Of a DNA stretch of 41,270 nucleotides, positions 5,796 through 11,592 are shown piece by piece; position 1 is the first letter of the stretch; each line of letters begins with the position of its first letter. The position numbers and the translations under genes were made by a program. The notes under the pieces are model-generated. The model did not search any database and was not told the origin of the DNA. It saw only the letters and a list, made by a program, of their open reading frames with translations. Source of the DNA: a virus; the IMG/VR virus record IMGVR_UViG_3300044648_000120, positions 1 through 41,270 of that record; one strand, given 5' to 3'.

Positions 5796-6127
5796 GAAGA
5801 TATTATGAGAACTTCAAGTCAGTCAAGGACGTTCATGAGGCATTTAGTATCGATCCGTCTGAAGTGCTCGATGAGGAAATACTCTTTGCCTATTATGGAT
5901 CTGGTTCATATTGCGGGAGCGCAACAGTCCTGTATCACCGGGACGGGAAGCTGTACGAGGTAAGTAGTTCTCACTGCTCTTGTTATGGTCTGGAAGATAC
6001 ATGGGAACCGTCAGAGATCACTTGGGAGCAATTAGCCGTACGCAATTCCACATATTTTGAAGACGATTATGAAGGCGCAGAAGATCGCTTTAAGGCCCTT
6101 ATCAATGAGCATGCCCCGAGAGCGTGA
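5792..6127 (+). CDS. unknown protein with GSGSYCG motif (111 residues)
   Basis: GTG at 5792 is chosen because it makes the 4-base GTGA overlap common in this block and has GGGGGAG 7 bases upstream; ATG at 5780 is the alternative and would add four residues. The centre reads YYGSGSYCGSATVLYHRDGKLYEV followed by SSHCSCYGLEDTW when split, giving four Cys/His-type residues in a beta-rich core. Similar phage proteins exist by eye, but no function was recognised. Confidence 0.65.
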   Translation: MRRYYENFKSVKDVHEAFSIDPSEVLDEEILFAYYGSGSYCGSATVLYHRDGKLYEVSSSHCSCYGLEDTWEPSEITWEQLAVRNSTYFEDDYEGAEDRFKALINEHAPRA

Positions 6128-6390
6128 TGAACCATCCTAAGCAATACATGGGTTATGTGCTGTACCTGTCCCAGGAGGTTCGCCTGGACAGTGCCACGCC
6201 GGGCAAGGTCGCCAGCGACCGGCTCGCGGCCAATGCCAAGCTCCTGGGCGAAACGATCGAATCCTGGGCCAGTTACTGTGGCTGGCAACCAAAGGACTTA
6301 CTAGAGGAGGTCTGGAAACATGACCCGGAGGCCAAAAAGAGAGAGCTTGACCGGCAGAAAAAAGCTAAAGGGCGACGAACGAGAAATTAG
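6127..6390 (+). CDS. unknown 87-residue protein
   Basis: The ATG overlaps the previous stop in TGATG. The product is helical with a basic tail (KKRELDRQKKAKGRRTRN) that could bind nucleic acid. No family was recognised. Its last 70 bases also encode the start of the out-of-frame gene at 6320. Confidence 0.6.
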   Translation: MNHPKQYMGYVLYLSQEVRLDSATPGKVASDRLAANAKLLGETIESWASYCGWQPKDLLEEVWKHDPEAKKRELDRQKKAKGRRTRN

Positions 6391-6487
6391 AGAGATCAAG
6401 AACGGGCTCCCGAAAGTGATCGAATACTGGGCGATGGTCGGCAAGGAGCTGTTAGATTTGAAAGTCACGGTTGACAAGTTACGTTAA
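6320..6487 (+). CDS. overlapping basic small protein (55 residues)
   Basis: An ATG preceded by AGAGGAGGT at 9 bases opens a second frame inside the end of the gene at 6127 and runs on to TAA. The product is strongly basic at its N-terminus (TRRPKRESLTGRKKLKG) and then a regular amphipathic helix (EIREIKNGLPKVIEYW and LLDLKVTVDKLR). The good ribosome site and the continuation past the older gene make it likely real. It ends inside the promoter at 6471-6499. Confidence 0.55.
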   Translation: MTRRPKRESLTGRKKLKGDEREIREIKNGLPKVIEYWAMVGKELLDLKVTVDKLR

Positions 6488-6499
6488 TTCACGTATCAT
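6471..6499 (+). promoter_or_regulatory. strong sigma-70-type promoter inside the rightward block
   Basis: A perfect -35 box TTGACA (6471-6476) is followed after exactly 17 bases by TATCAT (6494-6499). Transcription would start near 6506, directly at the ATG of the next gene (6507). The motif TTCACGTAT occurs twice here (6488-6496 and 6500-6508), so a repressor or activator site may overlap the -10 box. Confidence 0.65.
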
Positions 6500-6506
6500 T
6501 TCACGT

Positions 6507-6815
6507 ATGCCAATGCCACTGATTACACGCCAGCAATTCATTCACGATCTCCGCTGTGTGGCCAAGCGCCTGAACGTGCGCCGGATCAGTCGTGCGCTCT
6601 ATGCCAGAGAAGGCTCGTTCAGTCCCTTTAACCGCCGCTTTGCCAGGCGCGGGCAATGGAGTGCGCTGTGCCAGGACGCTGGTCTGTTACGGACTGGACG
6701 AGGGACAAAGGGCATCGATGAACGGCCCTGCGCACGGTGCCGGATCAGGACGGCGTTTATCCATGAGGGCCGGGAGCAGAGACTGTGCTGTGAATGTCGG
6801 AAGCGGTATAGATGA
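6507..6815 (+). CDS. homing-endonuclease-associated-repeat (HNR) and zinc-finger DNA-binding protein
   Basis: A 102-residue protein. Residues 7-59 (RQQFIHDLRCVAKRL to RRGQWSALCQDAGL) match the helical repeat found beside HNH homing nucleases: an opening helix, a phi-S-F-S turn, an R-x-F-A element and W-x-x-L-x-x-A-G-L. A C-terminal finger follows (CARC, then CCEC). No HNH catalytic residues are present, so it is likely a DNA-binding regulator rather than a nuclease. The ATG at 6507 coincides with the predicted transcription start; ATG 6513 is the alternative. A transcript from that promoter would be leaderless. Confidence 0.65.
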   Translation: MPMPLITRQQFIHDLRCVAKRLNVRRISRALYAREGSFSPFNRRFARRGQWSALCQDAGLLRTGRGTKGIDERPCARCRIRTAFIHEGREQRLCCECRKRYR

Positions 6816-7567
6816 AAATACTTCTTTTGGACATTGAGACGGCCCCGAACACGGCCTGGATCTGGGACACGAAACCGCAATGGATTCCTCCCAGTCAGAT
6901 CAAGGAAAGTTCCTATACGTTGTGCTGGGCGGCAAAGTGGCTGGGCAGTCGGGACATGATGTGGGCGCGATCGAGTGGCAAGAAAGGGATTCATCGCGTG
7001 GGCATGTTACGGGAAATTCACAGCCTCCTGGACCAGGCCGATGCCGTGATCCATTTCAATGGACGGAAATTTGACGTGCCAAAATTGAACACCGACTTTC
7101 TCTTGCACCGTATCCCACCCTATGCCCCGTTCAGGCAAATGGACCTGATCTTGACCATGCGCAGCAAGTTCAAGTTCACGAGCAATAAACTGGACTATCT
7201 CTGTAAGCAAATGAAGCTAGGCGAGAAGCTGGACCATGAAGGGCAAGAGCTGTGGAGTAAGTGCATGGACAATGACCCGCAGGCGTGGAAGACCATGGAA
7301 GCCTACAACAAGCATGACGTGGTGATTACAGAACGCCTGTATCACGAGATCCTGCCATGGATCAAGGACCATGCCAATTACACGCTCTTTTCGCCGTCCA
7401 GAACCGGGGTGCAATGCCCGAAATGTGGCAAGTCTGATTACCAGTCCCGAGGCTGGGACTATACCCAGACCAGGCGCTATCGCAAGTACAAGTGCAAGGC
7501 CTGTCTCGGATGGTTCCGGTCCGTGTCCAGTGACAAGGACCAGAAAGCGAGTACGGTGGCGCTATGA
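6812..7567 (+). CDS. DEDD-type 3'-5' exonuclease with C-terminal zinc ribbon
   Basis: A 251-residue protein of the RNase H-like DnaQ/YprB class. Exo I is D7-I-E9-T, Exo II includes HFNGRKFD with D88, and Exo III is Y165-N-K-H-D169, the DEDDy arrangement. Residues 202-231 (CPKC...CKAC) form a zinc ribbon. It is expected to trim single strands or mismatched DNA, or act on RNA. It starts by a 4-base overlap (ATGA) with the HNR gene and is followed by membrane-protein genes. With the Cas4-like and Hjc-like enzymes it completes a small DNA-processing set. No polymerase domain is attached. Confidence 0.8.
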   Translation: MKILLLDIETAPNTAWIWDTKPQWIPPSQIKESSYTLCWAAKWLGSRDMMWARSSGKKGIHRVGMLREIHSLLDQADAVIHFNGRKFDVPKLNTDFLLHRIPPYAPFRQMDLILTMRSKFKFTSNKLDYLCKQMKLGEKLDHEGQELWSKCMDNDPQAWKTMEAYNKHDVVITERLYHEILPWIKDHANYTLFSPSRTGVQCPKCGKSDYQSRGWDYTQTRRYRKYKCKACLGWFRSVSSDKDQKASTVAL

Positions 7568-7791
7568 ATTTTTCTGGAACAGAACTGGTCCTGTGCGTGA
7601 TCTTAGCTGCCGGGATCGGTGGCTTGATCGGGATCGAGCGTGGCCATGACATGGCCTGTAGCCAGGCCCGTTCCCTGGCCAAGCAACATCGCATAGGCGA
7701 GATCCTGGTCCAGGTCCCGGCCAGGATGAAGATCGATGCCACGACCTGGGGCAGTGGCTGGCTTGCAAGCAAGTTATGTGAGGGGCGATGA
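7564..7791 (+). CDS. small membrane-anchored protein (75 residues)
   Basis: Residues 7-24 (ELVLCVILAAGIGGLIGI) form a membrane helix followed by a soluble basic domain of about 50 residues. A cleavable signal is less likely because no A-x-A site follows. It is coupled by ATGA to the exonuclease. Function unknown. Confidence 0.6.
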   Translation: MNFSGTELVLCVILAAGIGGLIGIERGHDMACSQARSLAKQHRIGEILVQVPARMKIDATTWGSGWLASKLCEGR

Positions 7792-7835
7792 TACGTACAA
7801 TACTCAGCTACCTGTACGGCTATTTAACCAGATGA
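7788..7835 (+). CDS. possible 15-residue coupling peptide
   Basis: ATGA overlaps on both sides join this 16-codon frame (MIRTILSYLYGYLTR) to the genes before and after, and GGGGCG lies upstream. It may be a translational relay rather than a functional protein. It could equally be chance. Confidence 0.3.
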   Translation: MIRTILSYLYGYLTR

Positions 7836-7939
7836 AGTTATTTATTTACGGAATAGCTCTCGGGTACTTCATGCGTCCCATCATCGAGAGGCTGTGGATC
7901 AAGATCAATAACAAGCTCGATGAGTGGGCCGGGCTATGA
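7832..7939 (+). CDS. tiny membrane-associated protein (35 residues)
   Basis: The sequence KLFIYGIALGYFMRPIIERL begins with a short hydrophobic helix and continues into a charged helix. The ATG at 7832 overlaps the upstream stop; a longer in-frame reading upstream lacks a ribosome site. Function unknown. Confidence 0.45.
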   Translation: MKLFIYGIALGYFMRPIIERLWIKINNKLDEWAGL

Positions 7940-8124
7940 CCACCGGCTGGGTGCTGACCATGGTGCTGTTCGAGGGCCTGGTGACGTTCACGGACCCGAA
8001 ACCGTTCCCGACCGAGGCCCTGTGCCGGGAAGAGGGGAAACGGCAAATGATTTGGTATCGAACGGATCATGTCCAGGCCAGTTATGAATGTGAACAGGTC
8101 CAGATCAAGGAGGAGACGTTATGA
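7936..8124 (+). CDS. small protein with hydrophobic N-terminus (62 residues)
   Basis: Residues 3-17 (TGWVLTMVLFEGLVTF) are hydrophobic and the remainder is polar with two Cys (about residues 30 and 52), as in small exported phage proteins. Fifteen residues are short for a membrane helix. Coupling by ATGA on both sides. Function unknown. Confidence 0.55.
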   Translation: MTTGWVLTMVLFEGLVTFTDPKPFPTEALCREEGKRQMIWYRTDHVQASYECEQVQIKEETL

Positions 8125-8501
8125 ATGATGGCGCGGCAGTTGGATTTGTCATTGTTATTGCTCTGTTCCTGATCGTGGGCGGTTGCTTTGGCTACCCGCA
8201 ATACAACGTCTACCAGCAACGGCTCGAAGGCGAGGCTGAACTGGAAAAGCAAAAGTACGAGAAACAGGTTGCCGTCCAGGGGGCCTTAGCCAAGAAAGAA
8301 TCGGCTGGACTTTTAGCTGATGCGGAAGTGTTGCGAGCTGAAGGCGTGGCGAAGGCAAATAAGATCATTGGCGACTCGCTCAAGAACAATGAGAGTTACC
8401 TGCGCTGGCTCTGGATCGAACATATGTCCGACAGTAAAAAGGAAACGATCTACATCCCGACCGAGGCAGGCCTGCCCATTCTGGAGGCAGGCAAGCGATG
8501 A
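8121..8501 (+). CDS. SPFH/band-7-like small membrane protein (126 residues)
   Basis: A membrane helix at residues 7-23 (GFVIVIALFLIVGGC) is followed by a long charged helix (QQRLEGEAELEKQKYEKQV), then AEVLRAEGVAKANKIIG, and ends in YLRWLWIEHM and IYIPTEAGLPIL. This is the end portion of prohibitin/SPFH proteins: the helical stalk and the tail, without the globular SPFH domain. Truncated members occur in phages, and they probably oligomerise at the inner membrane. Starts behind AAGGAGGAGACGTT. Confidence 0.65.
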   Translation: MNDGAAVGFVIVIALFLIVGGCFGYPQYNVYQQRLEGEAELEKQKYEKQVAVQGALAKKESAGLLADAEVLRAEGVAKANKIIGDSLKNNESYLRWLWIEHMSDSKKETIYIPTEAGLPILEAGKR

Positions 8502-8728
8502 ACGATCCAGTCAATCATCCCGTCCACTACACCAGGGGCAAGATCGAGGTGCTGGACTTTATTCTGGACCAGAACTTTGGCTACCTGGCTGGGCAAGTGA
8601 TCAAGTATCTGAGCCGGTATCGGTGGAAGGGCACGCCCCTGGAGGATCTGAAGAAGGCGCAGTTTTACCTCAATCAACTGATCGAGAAACTGGAGCTAGA
8701 ACATGGCCAAGCGACGACGCAAGATTGA
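8498..8728 (+). CDS. DUF3310 family protein (76 residues)
   Basis: The N-terminus VNHPVHYTRGKIEVLDFI is the hallmark of DUF3310, with the conserved N-H-P-x-H-Y and K-I-E-x-x-D-F. The C-terminus YLSRYRWKG...LKKAQFYLNQLI matches too. The family is common in phages and is annotated only loosely as nucleotide-metabolism related; its reaction is not established. ATGA overlap with the gene before. Confidence 0.85.
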   Translation: MNDPVNHPVHYTRGKIEVLDFILDQNFGYLAGQVIKYLSRYRWKGTPLEDLKKAQFYLNQLIEKLELEHGQATTQD

Positions 8729-8969
8729 GCCGGTCAGTCAGTTGGAATATATGCGGGCTACTGGCGAGCCGCCGACAGAACTGAACTTTAAGACGGGACC
8801 AGGCCAGCACGTGATGCTCGATATACGGAACTTTTACACGTACCTGGACAACGAAGAGGCGTACCAGATGTTACGGGCCTTGCACCGAGCGGCAACAGTC
8901 CAGTTCGGCAAAGAGTTCCACGACCGGGTACAGCGGTATCTGGATACGGTCCATATTGTTGGGGGGTGA
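8703..8969 (+). CDS. unknown 88-residue protein
   Basis: The start has GGAG 8 bases upstream and overlaps the previous gene by 26 bases. The N-terminus is basic (AKRRRKIEPVSQ); the C-terminal half is helical with HRAATVQFGKEFHDRVQRYL. No family was recognised. Confidence 0.6.
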   Translation: MAKRRRKIEPVSQLEYMRATGEPPTELNFKTGPGQHVMLDIRNFYTYLDNEEAYQMLRALHRAATVQFGKEFHDRVQRYLDTVHIVGG

Positions 8970-8971
8970 AG

Positions 8972-9301
8972 ATGAAGGTACGTGACAGGATCAATAAAGG
9001 TGAGGTCCGAGACGTGTATCGTACGGCCATGCTGGGAGAAGGTGGAGAATACTACCTTTTCACTGACGGGAAGTGGGGGAGTGCGCGGTGTTATGAGCCT
9101 GTCCCCACCGAGACCTGGCGTGATGTCACATCGGAATGTGAGTTCTCCGAGAGAACTGACATGCCGTTAGGGGGCTATGCGCTCAAGCATAATGGCACCA
9201 TAATTTCTCTTAGCGGGAGCCATTACCGCCTCCGCAAGGAACGGGTAACAAGGGGCCATGAGAACGTCTACGCCTTCATCGTGGAGAAGAAAAATGCCTA
9301 A
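8972..9301 (+). CDS. unknown protein, paralogue of the gene at 9659 (109 residues)
   Basis: ATG at 8972 follows GGGGGGTGAAG; an in-frame GTG at 8966 is the alternative. From about residue 47 the protein reads WRDVTSECEF, later YALKHNG, then HYRLRKERV and YAFIVEKK. The product of the gene at 9659 has the same order of elements (WVDVTEDCYT, YPVEL, DYRITKSGK, LIVERKK), so the two share a small beta domain of about 60 residues. This one carries an extra N-terminal segment of about 45 residues. Function unknown. Confidence 0.65.
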   Translation: MKVRDRINKGEVRDVYRTAMLGEGGEYYLFTDGKWGSARCYEPVPTETWRDVTSECEFSERTDMPLGGYALKHNGTIISLSGSHYRLRKERVTRGHENVYAFIVEKKNA

Positions 9302-9662
9302 TCCAGCCTACTTACGCGGCGTGCGCCTTGAACGTGAACTGGTCAATCTGGGTCGTGCCCATGGCTGGATTGCCTATCGCAGTGCCGGGAGCCATTCCTG
9401 TATTGATGTGACCTGGGTCCGGGAGAAGGACAAGTTGCCGGGCACGGCCATGGAAGGCGTGGAACTGATCAGGACCAGTGGTTGGTTTGCGGAGCCGAAA
9501 ACGACCCTGATCCCGGACCCGTTCCTGTACGGCTTCTATCGCTATACCCGTGGCCTGAACAAGCACTGGATCTGGGTCCGGGCCGTGGACGACGGCATGA
9601 CGCATGTGATCCTGATACAATGCAAGACGAAGTTAGGGAAGAAGAAAGGCAAGAAGAAATGA
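9294..9662 (+). CDS. Hjc-like Holliday-junction resolvase (PD-(D/E)xK nuclease)
   Basis: A 122-residue protein matching archaeal-type Hjc resolvases: G-V-R-L-E14-R-E-L at the N-terminus, then YRSAGSHSCIDV with R29, S33 and D38, and finally I-L-I-Q109-C-K111-T, where Q replaces the usual acidic residue of the E-x-K pair. Between D38 and Q109 there is an insert of about 45 residues, longer than in short Hjc proteins. Expected role: cutting four-way junctions during replication or packaging. The ATG at 9294 overlaps the 3' end of the previous gene. The basic tail (KKKGKKK) fits DNA binding. Confidence 0.75.
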   Translation: MPNPAYLRGVRLERELVNLGRAHGWIAYRSAGSHSCIDVTWVREKDKLPGTAMEGVELIRTSGWFAEPKTTLIPDPFLYGFYRYTRGLNKHWIWVRAVDDGMTHVILIQCKTKLGKKKGKKK

Positions 9663-9865
9663 GCGACGAATGGGTGGATGTGACAGAAGACTGTTATACC
9701 GAAGCTAAGAAGTGTGAGTATCCGGTTGAGTTACGGAATGAAGACGAATACCTACCTAGCCAGCGTAATTATATCTGGCACCATGGGATGAACGTCATGT
9801 ACTACGCTGATGATTACCGCATTACGAAATCAGGGAAGGCTTTGATCGTGGAAAGGAAGAAATGA
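9659..9865 (+). CDS. unknown protein, short paralogue of the gene at 8972 (68 residues)
   Basis: It shares with that gene the order D-V-T...C, Y-x-L, Y-R-I/L-x-K and I-V-E-x-K-K. It overlaps the resolvase stop by 4 bases (ATGA). Two copies flanking the resolvase suggest duplication around it. The domain is unnamed. Confidence 0.6.
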   Translation: MSDEWVDVTEDCYTEAKKCEYPVELRNEDEYLPSQRNYIWHHGMNVMYYADDYRITKSGKALIVERKK

Positions 9866-10011
9866 AGAAACGTACCTACAAGGACATTTCCCTCACGCCC
9901 CTGGACTGGGCCAGGAAGCCAGGCGTGGTCCGTCGCCGTCAGGAAAAGTCCGGCGGCACGTTGATGGCGCTGGCGCTGCTCAAGCGCCTGGAGAAGGAGA
10001 AGAAGCTGTGA
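9862..10011 (+). CDS. small basic protein (49 residues)
   Basis: Very basic: the N-terminus is KKRTYKDISL, the centre VVRRRQEKSGG and the end KRLEKEKKL. ATGA overlap behind GGAAAGGAAG. It may bind nucleic acid; nothing more can be said. Confidence 0.55.
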   Translation: MKKRTYKDISLTPLDWARKPGVVRRRQEKSGGTLMALALLKRLEKEKKL

Positions 10012-10253
10012 ACGAGTGGCATGTCCTGTGCGTGACACGCGGCGGCACCGTGTCGCTACTGAACAATCTCAGCGAGGACGTGGCTATTGAAACGGTCAAG
10101 CGCCTGACACCCTGGCATGAGCGCCCAGATGTAAAGTGGGAGGGCATTATGGGGTTTCAGTACAGTGATAGCGATCTAGTGCGGATCGAGGCATTTGGCC
10201 CTGAAGGCAAGAAGCTAGACGTATGGAGGACCAATGGCCCCACACATGCCTGA
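10008..10253 (+). CDS. unknown 81-residue protein, GTG start
   Basis: GTG lies in a 4-base overlap (GTGA) behind GGAGAAGAAG. The product is mixed alpha/beta with two Trp residues. No family was recognised. Confidence 0.6.
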   Translation: MNEWHVLCVTRGGTVSLLNNLSEDVAIETVKRLTPWHERPDVKWEGIMGFQYSDSDLVRIEAFGPEGKKLDVWRTNGPTHA

Positions 10254-10335
10254 CCATGACTTTAATATGATCTTTGGCACGGCCCTGGTCCTGGGCATGG
10301 CCATTGGCTGGGTCCTGCGCATGCTGATTAGCTAA
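10234..10335 (+). CDS. tiny single-span membrane protein (33 residues)
   Basis: After a short His/Asp head (MAPHMPDHDFN) comes a hydrophobic stretch MIFGTALVLGMAIGWVLRML. The ATG follows TATGGAGGACC. It is the last plus-strand gene of the block and its stop overlaps the stop of the leftward gene at 10332 by 4 bases. Function unknown; an alternative holin or spanin-type role is possible from its place beside the lysis genes but it lies on the opposite strand. Confidence 0.45.
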   Translation: MAPHMPDHDFNMIFGTALVLGMAIGWVLRMLIS

Positions 10336-10547
10336 CTGTTCTTGACCCCGAGATAGGCCAAGAGCATGGCCAGTCCGCCCCAGGTCACTTGAAAGGCTTT
10401 GCGAATGAAGTAGACCTCGTTGGCGAGCTTGCGATCTTCCTCGATATGGTCCAGGACGACCTGGTGATTGCTCTTGATGTCGGCGTGCATATCGTCCATT
10501 TTCCTGAACATTACCTCGAACAACTTATCTTCCGCCGTTCCTTCCAC
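10332..10547 (-). CDS. small phage membrane protein, holin-like (71 residues)
   Basis: GTG at 10547 has AAGGAG upstream and follows the stop of the holin gene by one base. A charged helical N-terminus (EDKLFEVMFRKMDDMHADI, HQVVLDHIEEDRKL) precedes a single C-terminal membrane helix (WGGLAMLLAYLGV). This shape is seen in accessory holin/i-spanin-type proteins. It is the last gene of the late strand. Confidence 0.6.
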   Translation of the reverse strand: MEGTAEDKLFEVMFRKMDDMHADIKSNHQVVLDHIEEDRKLANEVYFIRKAFQVTWGGLAMLLAYLGVKNS

Positions 10548-10548
10548 T

Positions 10549-10989
10549 TTACTGCTCCTTGTGATTCGCAATCCTGTCCAGAGTCTTGTCCTTCTGTGCC
10601 GAGCCATGCGATGAACCGAAATAGTATGACATGATGCTGTACTGGCCAGCCGTGAGCACGCCCATCAGCACATCGACTAAGCCCTTCATCTGTTCCTGGA
10701 CCTGGACCCAGCCAAGGAGCAAGGCCATGAACGCGCCAAAGTACCCGCCTGTGTAGACATACGCGAGCCTGCGCGTGGTGGGATCGCCCATCTTGGCCTC
10801 TCGTTCCCTGGCGCTAGCCCGGTCCTTGTCCTCCAGTTCCCAGATCTGTTTCTGGAAATCGTACATGGCCTGCTTCGCGGCCTGTTCCAGTTGCAGGGCC
10901 TTCTCAGGCTCCAGGTGAAACTCCTTGATGATGGACACGATATTGTCACTGACGGCCCGTATCGCTCCTGCGACGGCATCCCAGATCAT
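10549..10989 (-). CDS. holin-like membrane protein (GTA-type 3TM family)
   Basis: A 146-residue protein. A soluble N-terminal helix with DRASAREREAKMGD is followed by hydrophobic segments (LAYVYTGGYFGAFMALLLG and VLMGVLTAGQYSIMSYYFG). The C-terminal motif YYFGSSHGSAQKDK is typical of the 3TM holin family found in gene-transfer agents and phages. Location beside an endolysin gene supports the call. Expected role: pore formation that lets the endolysin reach the wall. The exact helix count cannot be verified by eye. Confidence 0.75.
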   Translation of the reverse strand: MIWDAVAGAIRAVSDNIVSIIKEFHLEPEKALQLEQAAKQAMYDFQKQIWELEDKDRASAREREAKMGDPTTRRLAYVYTGGYFGAFMALLLGWVQVQEQMKGLVDVLMGVLTAGQYSIMSYYFGSSHGSAQKDKTLDRIANHKEQ

Positions 10990-10990
10990 C

Positions 10991-11233
10991 TTACATTTCC
11001 TTCCCGGTCATCTTGACTTGAATCAGGGCGTCAGGATCAATATTGCAAAAGACACTGTCGCCGGTCGGGGGATTGGTCTTGGCCAGGAACAGGGCCATCT
11101 TCTTGCCCTCAACCATGATCGTGGCCCAGTAACCCACTTGCCCATCGTGGCACGGGGGCACGCCGTCGTGAAAGGCGCTGGTCGAGGCGGGAAGTAACGC
11201 AATAACGCACGCGAGTAGTAATGGTCTCATCAT
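10991..11233 (-). CDS. small secreted protein of the lysis cluster (80 residues)
   Basis: A Sec signal peptide is clear: MMRPLLLACVIALLPASTSA, with A-x-A-like cleavage at about residue 20. The mature part is about 60 residues with two Cys (CHDG and CNID) that could form a disulphide in the periplasm. It lies between endolysin and holin, the place where many phages encode spanins; no lipobox or membrane helix is present, so a spanin is not supported. Function unknown. Confidence 0.6.
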   Translation of the reverse strand: MMRPLLLACVIALLPASTSAFHDGVPPCHDGQVGYWATIMVEGKKMALFLAKTNPPTGDSVFCNIDPDALIQVKMTGKEM

Positions 11234-11592
11234 ATTCCCTCAAAGTGTCCAAAGTCGCCCATGGTCCAGTCGCCACCCCACTTGCCCCCAAGAGCTTTCC
11301 ACTTCTCTCCGAGTGGTTGGTAGTCTTCGTTGGGGGCGATCTTTCCCTCGCTCGTAAACAGAATCAGATCGAAGGCCAGCCTGTCGGCATGCTTCGAGTT
11401 GCGCGTCTTACTGCGTCCGTTATTGACCAGGAGATCCTGGTACGTGACCGGCATCCCGCATTCTGGACAGAGCAATTTATCGCTACTGCGCCAGGCATCT
11501 CCCATGGTCCAGTAGTAATCCTTCTCAGCCATCCAGGCGAGGAACAGGCCCATGGTGCGTGCAAAGACATGCTGCCGTTCACGTAAGGTCAT
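11230..11592 (-). CDS. M15-type peptidoglycan peptidase, endolysin
   Basis: A 120-residue protein of the M15/VanY-like L-alanyl-D-glutamate peptidase type, as in T5 endolysin. The metal ligands follow the pattern SKH68...FD75 and GH116F, with WGGDW before the last His. It cuts peptide cross-links of the cell wall after the holin opens the membrane. It holds an additional CPECG element near residue 42. There is no signal peptide, in line with holin-dependent release. The gene overlaps its neighbours by 4 bases. Confidence 0.8.
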   Translation of the reverse strand: MTLRERQHVFARTMGLFLAWMAEKDYYWTMGDAWRSSDKLLCPECGMPVTYQDLLVNNGRSKTRNSKHADRLAFDLILFTSEGKIAPNEDYQPLGEKWKALGGKWGGDWTMGDFGHFEGI

